Assembly: GCA_038063855.1 (NCBI GenBank)
Contig: JBBTUF010000022.1
Coordinates: 1 to 5,276, forward strand
Direction of reading: 5' to 3'
Source of the DNA: JBBTUF01 sp038063855
GTDB lineage: Bacteria > Patescibacteriota > Minisyncoccia > Ryanbacterales > GWA2-47-10b
DNA length: 5,276 nt
A program made the translations under genes and the position numbers. The notes under the pieces were generated by a model. It was not told the origin of the DNA and ran no database searches. It saw nothing but the letters and a program-made list of their open reading frames with translations. Each line of letters opens with the position of its first letter. Position 1 is the first letter of the stretch. Shown here piece after piece: positions 1-5,145 of this stretch.

Positions 1-153
1 CCCGCAGATGTGGATTTTATAGAAAATCTTGAATATGGGATGCCGCCTGCCGCAGGTTTTGGTATTGGTATAGATCGGTTTGTTTTATTACTTACCAATA
101 CTCATAATCTACGCGAAGTAATACTATTCCCGACACTTCGACCGAAGTCCTAG
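1..153 (+). CDS. lysS: Lysyl-tRNA synthetase, class II, C-terminal end (5' partial)
   Basis: The frame is open from base 1 and ends at TAG (151-153), giving the last 50 residues. The piece GFGIGIDRFVLLLTN (from residue 19) is motif 3 of a class II aminoacyl-tRNA synthetase, with the arginine that contacts ATP. It is followed by LREVILFPTLRP, the typical end of bacterial LysS. The enzyme charges tRNA-Lys with lysine in the cytoplasm. AspRS and AsnRS share a related motif 3, but the TN..NLREVILFPTLRP ending is what LysS shows. The frame closes normally and is followed by a terminator at 178-211, so lysS is the last gene of its own transcript and is separate from the dcw operon. The start and catalytic core lie outside the window. 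Confidence 0.93.
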   Translation, partial: PADVDFIENLEYGMPPAAGFGIGIDRFVLLLTNTHNLREVILFPTLRPKS

Positions 154-177
154 TTTCACAGAGTACAAGCTGTGCAT

Positions 178-211
178 AAATCTCGCCGATAGGCGAGATT
201 TTCTTTATTTT
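178..211 (+). terminator. Rho-independent terminator after lysS
   Basis: A perfect 10-bp stem, AAATCTCGCC (178-187) with GGCGAGATTT (192-201), closes a GATA tetraloop and runs into a T-rich tract (TTTTCTTTATTTT, 199-211). It starts 24 bases after the lysS stop and insulates lysS from the mraZ promoter. Confidence 0.92.
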
Positions 212-240
212 ACAAGGACAATTAGTCTTATTTAAAGTAT

Positions 241-269
241 TTGCATAGTGTGAAAGGGTGGGGTATATT
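241..269 (+). promoter_or_regulatory. Sigma70-type promoter of the mraZ operon
   Basis: TTGCAT (241-246) as -35 and TATATT (264-269) as -10 are separated by exactly 17 bases. Transcription would start near 275-277, leaving a leader of about 67 bases before mraZ. The spacer is G-rich (AAAGGGTGGGG, 253-263) and contains a copy of the repeat found downstream, so a repressor bound there would compete with RNA polymerase. The position just after the lysS terminator and before the first dcw gene fits its role. Start site not verified. Confidence 0.72.
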
Positions 270-323
270 TAATGCATAGTGGTAGAAAAGTGGGTAAAAG
301 TGGATAAAGCTGTGGATAAGGTG
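245..323 (+). promoter_or_regulatory. MraZ-box-like repeat array over the dcw promoter and leader
   Basis: Near-identical heptamers occur at 245-251 (ATAGTGT), 276-282 (ATAGTGG), 287-293 (AAAGTGG) and 297-303 (AAAGTGG), with a degenerate GTGGATA at 312-318. The two exact copies are 10 bp apart and the next ones 11-12 bp, so they lie on one face of the helix. They match the AAAGTGK direct repeats described for mollicute MraZ and resemble the TGGG repeats of the E. coli mra promoter. A longer repeat, TGCATAGTG, occurs at 242-250 and 273-281, 31 bp apart. The array spans the -35/-10 spacer and the predicted start site, so autoregulation by MraZ is the natural reading. Binding is inferred. Confidence 0.65.
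299..319 (-). promoter_or_regulatory. Paired DnaA-box-like sites in the mraZ leader
   Basis: On the minus strand, 311-319 reads TTATCCACA, the exact consensus DnaA box. 299-307 reads TTATCCACT, one mismatch, in the same orientation and 12 bp away. Further candidates are TTATGCACA at 171-179 (minus strand; fits TTWTNCACA but lies at the lysS terminator) and ATATCCACA at 359-367 (plus strand, inside mraZ). The sites overlap the MraZ-type repeats, since both contain GTGG, so the sequence alone cannot say which protein is the ligand. Confidence 0.4.
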
Positions 324-342
324 CATAATCATTTAAAATTCT

Positions 343-777
343 ATGTTTATTGGAGAATATATCCACACAATTGATTCGAAGAAAAGACTCGCAGTACCGA
401 CGCGACTTCGTAAAGAATTGGGCGGCACAATAGTAGTCACGCGAGGTCCTGATCATTGTTTGTTTTTGTATCCAGTAAAAGCATGGGAGGGAATGGCAGA
501 AAAATTAAGTAAATTGCCACTCGGGCAAGCCGATACGAGAAATTTTGTTCGATTTATGCTTGCGGGGGCGTCTGAAGAAGAAATTGATAGTCTCGGACGT
601 ATTTTAATACCAGACAACTTGAAACAGTACGCAAGCCTTGGGACGAAAGCGGTGATTGTGGGAGTCTTTGACAGGATTGAAGTATGGAGTCCCGAGCGAT
701 GGGATGATGTTCGCAAGAAAACAGAAGACCACGCTGATCGATTGGCAGAACGTTTGGGAGAACTCGGTGTCTACTAA
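343..777 (+). CDS. mraZ: MraZ, transcriptional regulator of the dcw cluster
   Basis: This 144-residue protein has the usual MraZ length and two AbrB-like half-domains in tandem. The first carries DSKKRLAVP (11-19) and the second DSLGRILIP (82-90), the DxxxR signatures of the family. The N-terminus MFIGEY and the IEVWSPERW segment (112-120) are also typical. MraZ forms ring-shaped oligomers that bind direct repeats upstream of its own gene and usually repress the mraZ-rsmH-fts operon; matching repeats lie at 245-323. ATG 343 is chosen because the family begins exactly here. No Shine-Dalgarno sits at a useful distance (AAGG at 318-321 is 21 bases away), so initiation is probably SD-independent. 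The gene is first in the operon and its end overlaps the rsmH start by 11 bases. Confidence 0.95.
   Translation: MFIGEYIHTIDSKKRLAVPTRLRKELGGTIVVTRGPDHCLFLYPVKAWEGMAEKLSKLPLGQADTRNFVRFMLAGASEEEIDSLGRILIPDNLKQYASLGTKAVIVGVFDRIEVWSPERWDDVRKKTEDHADRLAERLGELGVY
756..769 (+). promoter_or_regulatory. Shine-Dalgarno and GTG start of rsmH
   Basis: GGGAG (756-760) lies 6 bases before GTG (767-769), inside the last codons of mraZ. It decides the rsmH start: the frame stays open back to an ATG at 656, but that start has no comparable site and would add 37 residues unlike RsmH, whose N-terminus normally begins only a few residues before HxPVLLxE. Confidence 0.8.
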
Positions 778-1630
778 AGATTCAATCCATGAGCCGGTAT
801 TACTTGAGGAAGTTATAAAGTACTTGGATATAAAAAAGAATGGTGTTTATATCGATGCGACGATGAACGGAGGAGGGCATGCTCAGGAGATTTTAAAGCG
901 AGTCGGATCAAAAGGTACAGTGCTGGGAATAGATAGAGACGAAAAACTTGTCAATCGTATAAAAAAACAACACATTAAGGGGTTAATTGCAGAGGAAGGA
1001 AATTATATACATATGGCACAGCTCGCAGAAAAAAATCATTTACAAAATATCCAGGGTGTTTTGTTCGACTTTGGCTTGAGTTCGTGGCACTTAGAACAGT
1101 CTCATCGCGGATTTTCTTTTATGCGAGACGAGGTTCTTGATATGCGCTTTTCTGAGTCTGATGCAATAACTGCGGCACATATTGTTAATAGTTATTCTGA
1201 AGCCGAGCTTGCAAAGATTTTTAAATTATACGGCGAGATGCGGTATGCACACATGCTTGCACGAGCAATTGTGCAAGAGCGTAAGAGTGAGCGAATTTTG
1301 ACGACTGGTAGGCTTGTCGATATCGCCAAAAAATATATTCGTGGTGGTAAAACACATCCTGCAACTCAACTTTTTCAAGCGCTTCGTATTGCGGTAAATC
1401 AAGAACTTGATGCGGTGCGCCTTGGCATTATAGCGGCAATGCGCTTAGTGGCACCGGGTGGTCGTGTAGCGGCGATCTCATTTCATTCACTTGAAGATAG
1501 AATTGTTAAAAACACATTTCGTGAGTTTGGACAAATAATTACAAAAAAGCCAATACTTGGAACTCGAGAAGAAATTATACGCAATCCGCGTTCTAGAAGT
1601 GCAAAATTGCGTGCATGGGAGAATCTATGA
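767..1630 (+). CDS. rsmH: RsmH, 16S rRNA (cytosine-1402 N4) methyltransferase
   Basis: The 287-residue product (GTG start) transfers a methyl group from S-adenosylmethionine to N4 of C1402 in the ribosomal P site. Visible RsmH signatures, in order, are HEPVLLEE (8-15), the SAM-binding DATMNGGGHA (30-39) and GIDRD (54-58), DFGLSSWHLEQ (101-111) with RGFSFM (114-119) and LDMRF (124-128), HPATQLFQALRIAVNQEL (197-214), ISFHSLEDR (237-245), and the closing NPRSRSAKLRA (273-283). Many RsmH proteins have DLGVSSPQLD where this one has DFGLSSWHLE, a variant I associate with CPR genomes. It is slightly shorter than the usual 300-315 residues, with all core motifs intact. The gene overlaps mraZ by 11 bases and shares ATGA with ftsL, so translation is probably coupled through this part of the operon. 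Confidence 0.95.
   Translation: MSTKDSIHEPVLLEEVIKYLDIKKNGVYIDATMNGGGHAQEILKRVGSKGTVLGIDRDEKLVNRIKKQHIKGLIAEEGNYIHMAQLAEKNHLQNIQGVLFDFGLSSWHLEQSHRGFSFMRDEVLDMRFSESDAITAAHIVNSYSEAELAKIFKLYGEMRYAHMLARAIVQERKSERILTTGRLVDIAKKYIRGGKTHPATQLFQALRIAVNQELDAVRLGIIAAMRLVAPGGRVAAISFHSLEDRIVKNTFREFGQIITKKPILGTREEIIRNPRSRSAKLRAWENL
1617..1630 (+). promoter_or_regulatory. Shine-Dalgarno and ATGA stop-start overlap, rsmH to ftsL
   Basis: GGGAGA (1617-1622) precedes the ATG at 1627, and the rsmH stop TGA (1628-1630) overlaps that start. This supports translational coupling. It also favours ATG 1627 over the in-frame ATG at 1615, which lies just before the GGGAGA and has no such site ahead of it. Confidence 0.7.
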
Positions 1631-1905
1631 AGAAAAAATTAATTATTTTATTTGCTTGCGTTGATATCGCCTGTGGTATACTCACTGTTGTGATTTCAAA
1701 CACCAATATTGTAACGGGAAGCACTATGCGGATTGATCATGAAAAAATGTTTGAATTAAATGCCACACATGAAGAAGTCGAATCAAATTACCTTAAACTT
1801 GCCCTTGAGCACGTAGCTCCAAAGGCGCGTGCATCCGGTTTTATCGCAGTAGAGGATCCTCAATATATTCGTCCTGATGCGGTTGTTGGATTTCTCACTC
1901 GCTAA
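1627..1905 (+). CDS. ftsL: FtsL-like small bitopic division protein
   Basis: The 92-residue product has a short basic N-terminus (MKKK), one membrane segment (about 5-24, containing two Cys and one Asp) and an extracytoplasmic tail of about 65 residues. The tail has a short region with helical, coiled-coil potential (about 34-62), then ARASGF (67-72) and VEDPQYIRP (75-83). This architecture and the slot between rsmH and ftsI are those of FtsL, which with FtsB/DivIC scaffolds the septal FtsW-FtsI synthase. FtsL sequences are poorly conserved, so the name rests mostly on position, size and topology. The predicted coiled coil is short and has few leucines compared with a classical FtsL zipper. 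The start is set by the Shine-Dalgarno at 1617-1622. Nine bases separate its stop from ftsI. Confidence 0.7.
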   Translation: MKKKLIILFACVDIACGILTVVISNTNIVTGSTMRIDHEKMFELNATHEEVESNYLKLALEHVAPKARASGFIAVEDPQYIRPDAVVGFLTR

Positions 1906-1914
1906 TTCTCAATC

Positions 1915-3639
1915 ATGAAAACAATTAATGCTCGCATATCCGTGCTCAGCAGTGTTGTCGCGGTATTTTTTATTGTGATTATTGGACGTCTTTTCTGGCT
2001 TCAAGTCATGAATAATGATTTATTTGAGGCACGCGCCGATCGGCAGCAATCGATAACAGGCACACTAAAAGGTAAACGGGGTGATATTGTCGTGCACGAG
2101 AAACAAAGAATATACCCAGTAGCAACCACGAAAGATGATTGGCTCTTTACAATAAACCCAAAGCTCGTTGATAATGTTGAAGATTTATATCAAAAGTTCA
2201 CAAGTGTCGGTCTCGTGCTTGATAAAGAAGAATTCTTACTGAAAGCTGGAAAGATAAATGATCCGTATGAGGTTATGCAACATCATGTGCCGAATAGTAT
2301 AAAGAAAAAAATTGAGGAGCTTGCAATTAAAAGTGTTGCCTTTGAGCTTGAACCAGGCCGTTTTTATCCTGCGGGCGATTTTGCCTCACAAACGATTGGA
2401 TTTGTAGGAGCCGACGGAACAGGCCAATATGGTCTCGAAAGGTTTTATAATAAAGAATTATCGGGCGAAGATGGGTCGTTTAGTGGAGACGCGAGTGCAG
2501 GAACACGATTGTTACTCTTTGGCAAGAATTTAATCGATCAAAATTCAGACGGCGCGAGTGTACATTTAACAATTGACGCTGGCGTAGAATCATTTTTGGT
2601 GAGTAGCCTTAAAGACACACTTGAAAAGTATGATGCGCGAAGCGCCGGAGGCATTATTATAAATCCAAAAACAGGTAAAATTCTTGCATTTGCATCAATA
2701 CCATCGTATGACCCAAATATATATTCAAAAGAAAAAGATCCTGCTGTGTTTCAAAATCCTTTGGTAGAAAGTTTATTTGAAATGGGATCGGTAATTAAAC
2801 CGCTAACAATAGCAGCTGCACTTGATGCTGGATCAATTCAACCCGCCGATACGTATGTTGACACAGGCAAGCGGACAATTGATGGACGAACCATTGAAAA
2901 TTATGATGGTGTAGCTCGTGGGCGTGTAGCAATTCAAGAAATTCTTTCTCAGTCATTAAACATGGGCGCGGTATATGTTATGGAACAATTAGGCAAAGAT
3001 AAAATGCGCCAATATTTTAATAATTATGGATTCGCTGAAAAAACAAATATTGATTTACCAAATGAGGCCACGGGCAATTTAAAAAATCTCGAAAGTTCTC
3101 GATTAATTGAATATGCGACGGCTTCGTTTGGACAGGGTATCAGCATGACTCCGCTTGCACTCGCGCGTGCACTCTCGAGCCTTGGCAATGGTGGCTTTCT
3201 GGTGACGCCGTATATTGTAGAAGAAGTAAAATATGCAAATGGTTTAACGCAGGAAAAGAAAGTATCAGAGCCAAAACGAATATTAAAAGAAGAAACTTCA
3301 AAAACAATTACACGAATGTTAGTTCAAGTAGTTGATACAAAACTTGCAAACGGTCATGGCAAAATCCCAGGGTATTCGGTTGCGGCAAAAACAGGTACCG
3401 CACAAATTGCATCAAGTGATCGTCGAGGGTATTCGGGAGAATTTATACATACATTTTTTGGGTATGGTCCCGCATACGATCCGCAATTTCTTGTGGTATT
3501 GTATCTAGAGAAGCCACAAGGCATTCGGTATGCATCTGAATCACTTACTGAACCATTTCGCGCAATCATGAAACACCTATTTTCGTATTTTGAAGTATTG
3601 CCTGATAGACCTCAAGAGCTTAGCGACAAACAACCATGA
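1915..3639 (+). CDS. ftsI: FtsI/PBP3-type class B penicillin-binding protein (septal transpeptidase)
   Basis: The 574-residue protein cross-links peptidoglycan stem peptides at the division septum. A single N-terminal membrane anchor (about 9-30) leads to the class B pedestal domain with KRGDIVV (54-60), PGRFYPAGDFASQTIGFVG (147-165) and GLERFYNKELSG (173-184). The transpeptidase domain has all three catalytic motifs: SVIK (292-295, nucleophile Ser292), SLN (347-349) and KTGT (492-495). No PASTA repeats or glycosyltransferase domain are present, and the length is normal for FtsI. A monofunctional PBP2-type protein is possible from motifs alone, but the position after rsmH and ftsL in a dcw cluster favours FtsI. 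ATG 1915 lies 9 bases after ftsL with no visible Shine-Dalgarno, so reinitiation or SD-independent start is likely. The stop overlaps the next gene by ATGA. Confidence 0.93.
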   Translation: MKTINARISVLSSVVAVFFIVIIGRLFWLQVMNNDLFEARADRQQSITGTLKGKRGDIVVHEKQRIYPVATTKDDWLFTINPKLVDNVEDLYQKFTSVGLVLDKEEFLLKAGKINDPYEVMQHHVPNSIKKKIEELAIKSVAFELEPGRFYPAGDFASQTIGFVGADGTGQYGLERFYNKELSGEDGSFSGDASAGTRLLLFGKNLIDQNSDGASVHLTIDAGVESFLVSSLKDTLEKYDARSAGGIIINPKTGKILAFASIPSYDPNIYSKEKDPAVFQNPLVESLFEMGSVIKPLTIAAALDAGSIQPADTYVDTGKRTIDGRTIENYDGVARGRVAIQEILSQSLNMGAVYVMEQLGKDKMRQYFNNYGFAEKTNIDLPNEATGNLKNLESSRLIEYATASFGQGISMTPLALARALSSLGNGGFLVTPYIVEEVKYANGLTQEKKVSEPKRILKEETSKTITRMLVQVVDTKLANGHGKIPGYSVAAKTGTAQIASSDRRGYSGEFIHTFFGYGPAYDPQFLVVLYLEKPQGIRYASESLTEPFRAIMKHLFSYFEVLPDRPQELSDKQP

Positions 3640-4910
3640 TAAATCGTATTGGGAAAAAAATTATTTTAACTATATTGAGGCTTGAAGCGATGCTGGTTTT
3701 AAAACGATTTAAACCCAGCATAATTGGCGTGAGCGGTAGTGTTGGGAAAACAACAACCAAAGAGGCAATCGCAACATTGCTCGGAGAGCACTATCGTGTT
3801 GGCAAGAGCCCTAAAAGTTATAACAGCGAAATTGGGGTGCCGCTCGCAATCTTGGGTTTGCAAAGCGGGTGGGGGTCTTTTGGGGCATGGTTGCAAAATA
3901 TAGCGCATGGAGCTTGGCGTGTTGTATCTCGTGCTCCGTATCCACAAATCCTTGTGCTTGAGTTGGGCGTTGATCGACCAGGCGATTTTGATTCACTTTT
4001 GAGTTGGGTAAAGCCGACAATTGCCGTGATTACTGCAATTGGAGATGTCCCGGTGCATGTTGAATATTTTGCTAGCGTAGAAGATGTTGCAAAAGAAAAA
4101 GCAAAATTGGTTCAGGTCATACCTCAAGATGGCTGTGTGATTTTGAATGCCGATGATCCACAGGTTCTTGCAATGAGAGAGCTTACGCAAGCGCGTGTAT
4201 TGACGTATGGAGTTCATAAAGAAGCGAATATTGTTGCGTCAGGCTATAAAGCATTATTCTCGCGAAGCCATATGTCAAGCGGAATATCGTTTCGTATCGA
4301 TTGTGAAGGTAAATCGATTCCTATAAAAAATCAAAATGTAATTGGTGTTCAGAGTATGTACGCATTACTTGCGACTGCGGCAGTTGGTGTTGTGAAAAGT
4401 TTAAATTTGATAGAAATTGCAGAAGGGCTTTCAAAATATAAGCCTATGCCCGGAAGATTTTTTCTTGTTGAAGGAATCAATTCGTCGCTTATTATTGATG
4501 ACTCGTATAATGCTTCGCCACTTGCCATGGCCGTTGCACTCGATACGCTCTCGACAATTCCTGCAGGGCGCAAAATCGCTGTTTTAGGAGATATGCTTGA
4601 ACTTGGTAAATTTACAAAAGACGCTCATGAGGCGATAGGAAAGCAGGCATCTGGTATTGTTGATGTTTTAGTTACAGTTGGGCTTCGAACAAAGAGCATG
4701 GAAAGTGCAGGCGCAAAAGAATTTTACTGGTTTTCAGATTCAAAAGCGGCGGGTGAATTTTTAAAAGAATATATAAAAAAAGACGACGTTGTGCTGGTTA
4801 AGGGTTCACAAGGAACCCGCATGGAGCGTGTGGTAGAGGCGCTTATGGCTCACCCAGAAGATGCTTCTCGGCTTCTTGTGCGGCAAGATAGTTACTGGAA
4901 AAAGCACTAA
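3636..4910 (+). CDS. murF: MurF-like Mur ligase without the N-terminal UDP-binding domain
   Basis: The 424-residue protein is an ATP-dependent Mur ligase. It has the P-loop GVSGSVGKTTTKE (31-43), KSYNSEIGVPL (60-70), LELGVDRPGDF (108-118), HVEYFASVEDVAKEKAKL (141-158) with the lysines around the likely carbamylated position, LNADDP (170-175), MPGRF (271-275), DDSYNASP (288-295), VLGDMLELG (316-324) and KGSQGTRMERVVEAL (from 389). NEIGVPL-, DSYNA- and GDMLELG-type motifs point to MurF, which adds D-Ala-D-Ala to the UDP-MurNAc-tripeptide. The P-loop begins about 30 residues in, where classical MurF has some 100 residues before it. The substrate-binding domain 1 is replaced by a basic amphipathic stretch (1-26) that could touch the membrane, and 77-104 looks like an added aromatic helix. 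ATG 3636 shares ATGA with the ftsI stop; ATG 3690, preceded by GAGG at 3677-3680, is a weaker alternative. Exact substrate is inferred. Confidence 0.85.
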   Translation: MINRIGKKIILTILRLEAMLVLKRFKPSIIGVSGSVGKTTTKEAIATLLGEHYRVGKSPKSYNSEIGVPLAILGLQSGWGSFGAWLQNIAHGAWRVVSRAPYPQILVLELGVDRPGDFDSLLSWVKPTIAVITAIGDVPVHVEYFASVEDVAKEKAKLVQVIPQDGCVILNADDPQVLAMRELTQARVLTYGVHKEANIVASGYKALFSRSHMSSGISFRIDCEGKSIPIKNQNVIGVQSMYALLATAAVGVVKSLNLIEIAEGLSKYKPMPGRFFLVEGINSSLIIDDSYNASPLAMAVALDTLSTIPAGRKIAVLGDMLELGKFTKDAHEAIGKQASGIVDVLVTVGLRTKSMESAGAKEFYWFSDSKAAGEFLKEYIKKDDVVLVKGSQGTRMERVVEALMAHPEDASRLLVRQDSYWKKH

Positions 4911-4924
4911 AATTTTAGTATACT
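4896..4924 (+). promoter_or_regulatory. Possible promoter for tRNA-Glu
   Basis: TATACT (4919-4924) is a good -10 hexamer, 17 bases after a poor -35 match TGGAAA (4896-4901, four of six). The predicted start near 4931 is about 26 bases before the tRNA. The element overlaps the end of murF and a 14-bp palindrome, ACTAAAATTTTAGT (4906-4919). No intrinsic terminator separates murF from the tRNA, so read-through from the dcw operon is equally possible. Confidence 0.45.
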
Positions 4925-4956
4925 GATCACTATTCACTTACCACTGAACACTTTAA

Positions 4957-5031
4957 GGCCCTATCGTCTAGGTTGGTCTAGGACGCGTGGTTCTCATCCA
5001 CGAAACTCGGGTTCAAATCCCGATGGGGCCG
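4957..5031 (+). tRNA. tRNA-Glu (anticodon CTC)
   Basis: The 75-base cloverleaf is complete. The acceptor stem is GGCCCTA (4957-4963) with TGGGGCC (5024-5030), one wobble pair. The D arm is GTC/GAC with GG in a somewhat long loop. The anticodon stem CGTGG (4986-4990) with CCACG (4998-5002) closes the loop TTCTCAT, giving anticodon CTC at 4993-4995. The T arm is TCGGG/CCCGA around TTCAAAT. The discriminator base is G5031, as in other bacterial tRNA-Glu. CCA is not encoded (CAG follows), so it must be added after transcription. CTC reads GAG codons; a TTC isoacceptor is expected elsewhere in the genome. GTCTAGG and GGAC in the D arm are also typical of tRNA-Glu. Confidence 0.93.
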
Positions 5032-5103
5032 CAGGAAGGTTCTCATCCTTGGTGAAAAGCAACTTAGGTTGCTTTTCACGGGGTTCGATTCCCCTTAGGG
5101 CTA
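5032..5103 (+). pseudogene. Orphan tRNA-like 3' half with a 12-bp hairpin in the variable-loop position
   Basis: Directly after tRNA-Glu lies what looks like the second half of another tRNA. An anticodon-type arm, AAGG (5036-5039) and CCTT (5047-5050), closes the same loop TTCTCAT (anticodon CTC). Next comes a perfect 12-bp hairpin, GTGAAAAGCAAC (5052-5063) with GTTGCTTTTCAC (5068-5079) around TTAG. A T arm follows, GGGG/CCCC (5080-5083, 5091-5094) around a canonical TTCGATT loop, then TAGGGCT (5096-5102) as a 3' acceptor strand. No D arm or 5' acceptor strand precedes it. GGTTCTCATCC is shared with the real tRNA (4989-4999 and 5038-5048). The simplest reading is a truncated tRNA left by recombination. 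A small structured RNA or a rearranged tRNA with an insertion are alternatives. Confidence 0.55.
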
Positions 5104-5127
5104 CTAATTTTGAATCAGGACATTCTC

Positions 5128-5136
5128 TGATACAAT
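5128..5136 (+). promoter_or_regulatory. Extended -10 promoter for the last gene
   Basis: TGATACAAT (5128-5136) is an extended -10 element (TG, one base, TACAAT). A possible -35, TTGAAT (5110-5115), has a short 15-base spacer, which the extended -10 could compensate. Transcription would start near 5143-5145, only one to three bases before the ATG at 5146, implying a leaderless or nearly leaderless mRNA. Confidence 0.6.
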
Positions 5137-5145
5137 AGAAAAACT

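Noticed and set aside
154..342. Chromosomal origin because of the DnaA-like boxes
   Set aside because: Only 189 bases lie between the genes, there is no dnaA or dnaN nearby and no clear unwinding element. Regulation of the dcw operon is the simpler reading.
232..456. Minus-strand open frame across the mraZ promoter
   Set aside because: It covers the promoter repeats and the mraZ start, has no recognisable protein features and no ribosome binding signal.
656..766. N-terminal extension of rsmH from ATG 656
   Set aside because: It would overlap mraZ by 122 bases and add 37 residues with no RsmH character. GTG 767 has a good Shine-Dalgarno and gives the usual short lead into HEPVLLEE.
3354..4573. 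Several minus-strand open frames inside ftsI and murF
   Set aside because: They are antisense to well-supported genes, show no domain character and are what chance gives opposite long coding regions.
4906..4929. Cluster of AT-rich palindromes (ACTAAAATTTTAGT, AGTATACT, TGATCA) as an operator
   Set aside because: Short perfect palindromes of A and T arise easily by chance in AT-leaning DNA, and the coding end of murF constrains part of it. No second copy was seen.
5052..5079. 12-bp hairpin as an intrinsic terminator of tRNA-Glu
   Set aside because: The T run is inside the stem and is followed by CACGGGG rather than a U tract, and a T arm continues directly after it. Some terminator activity cannot be excluded.
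4957..5103. tmRNA or a permuted tmRNA
   Set aside because: At about 150 bases it is too short, and no tag-peptide frame or tmRNA-type acceptor pair is present. The first 75 bases already make a full tRNA-Glu.
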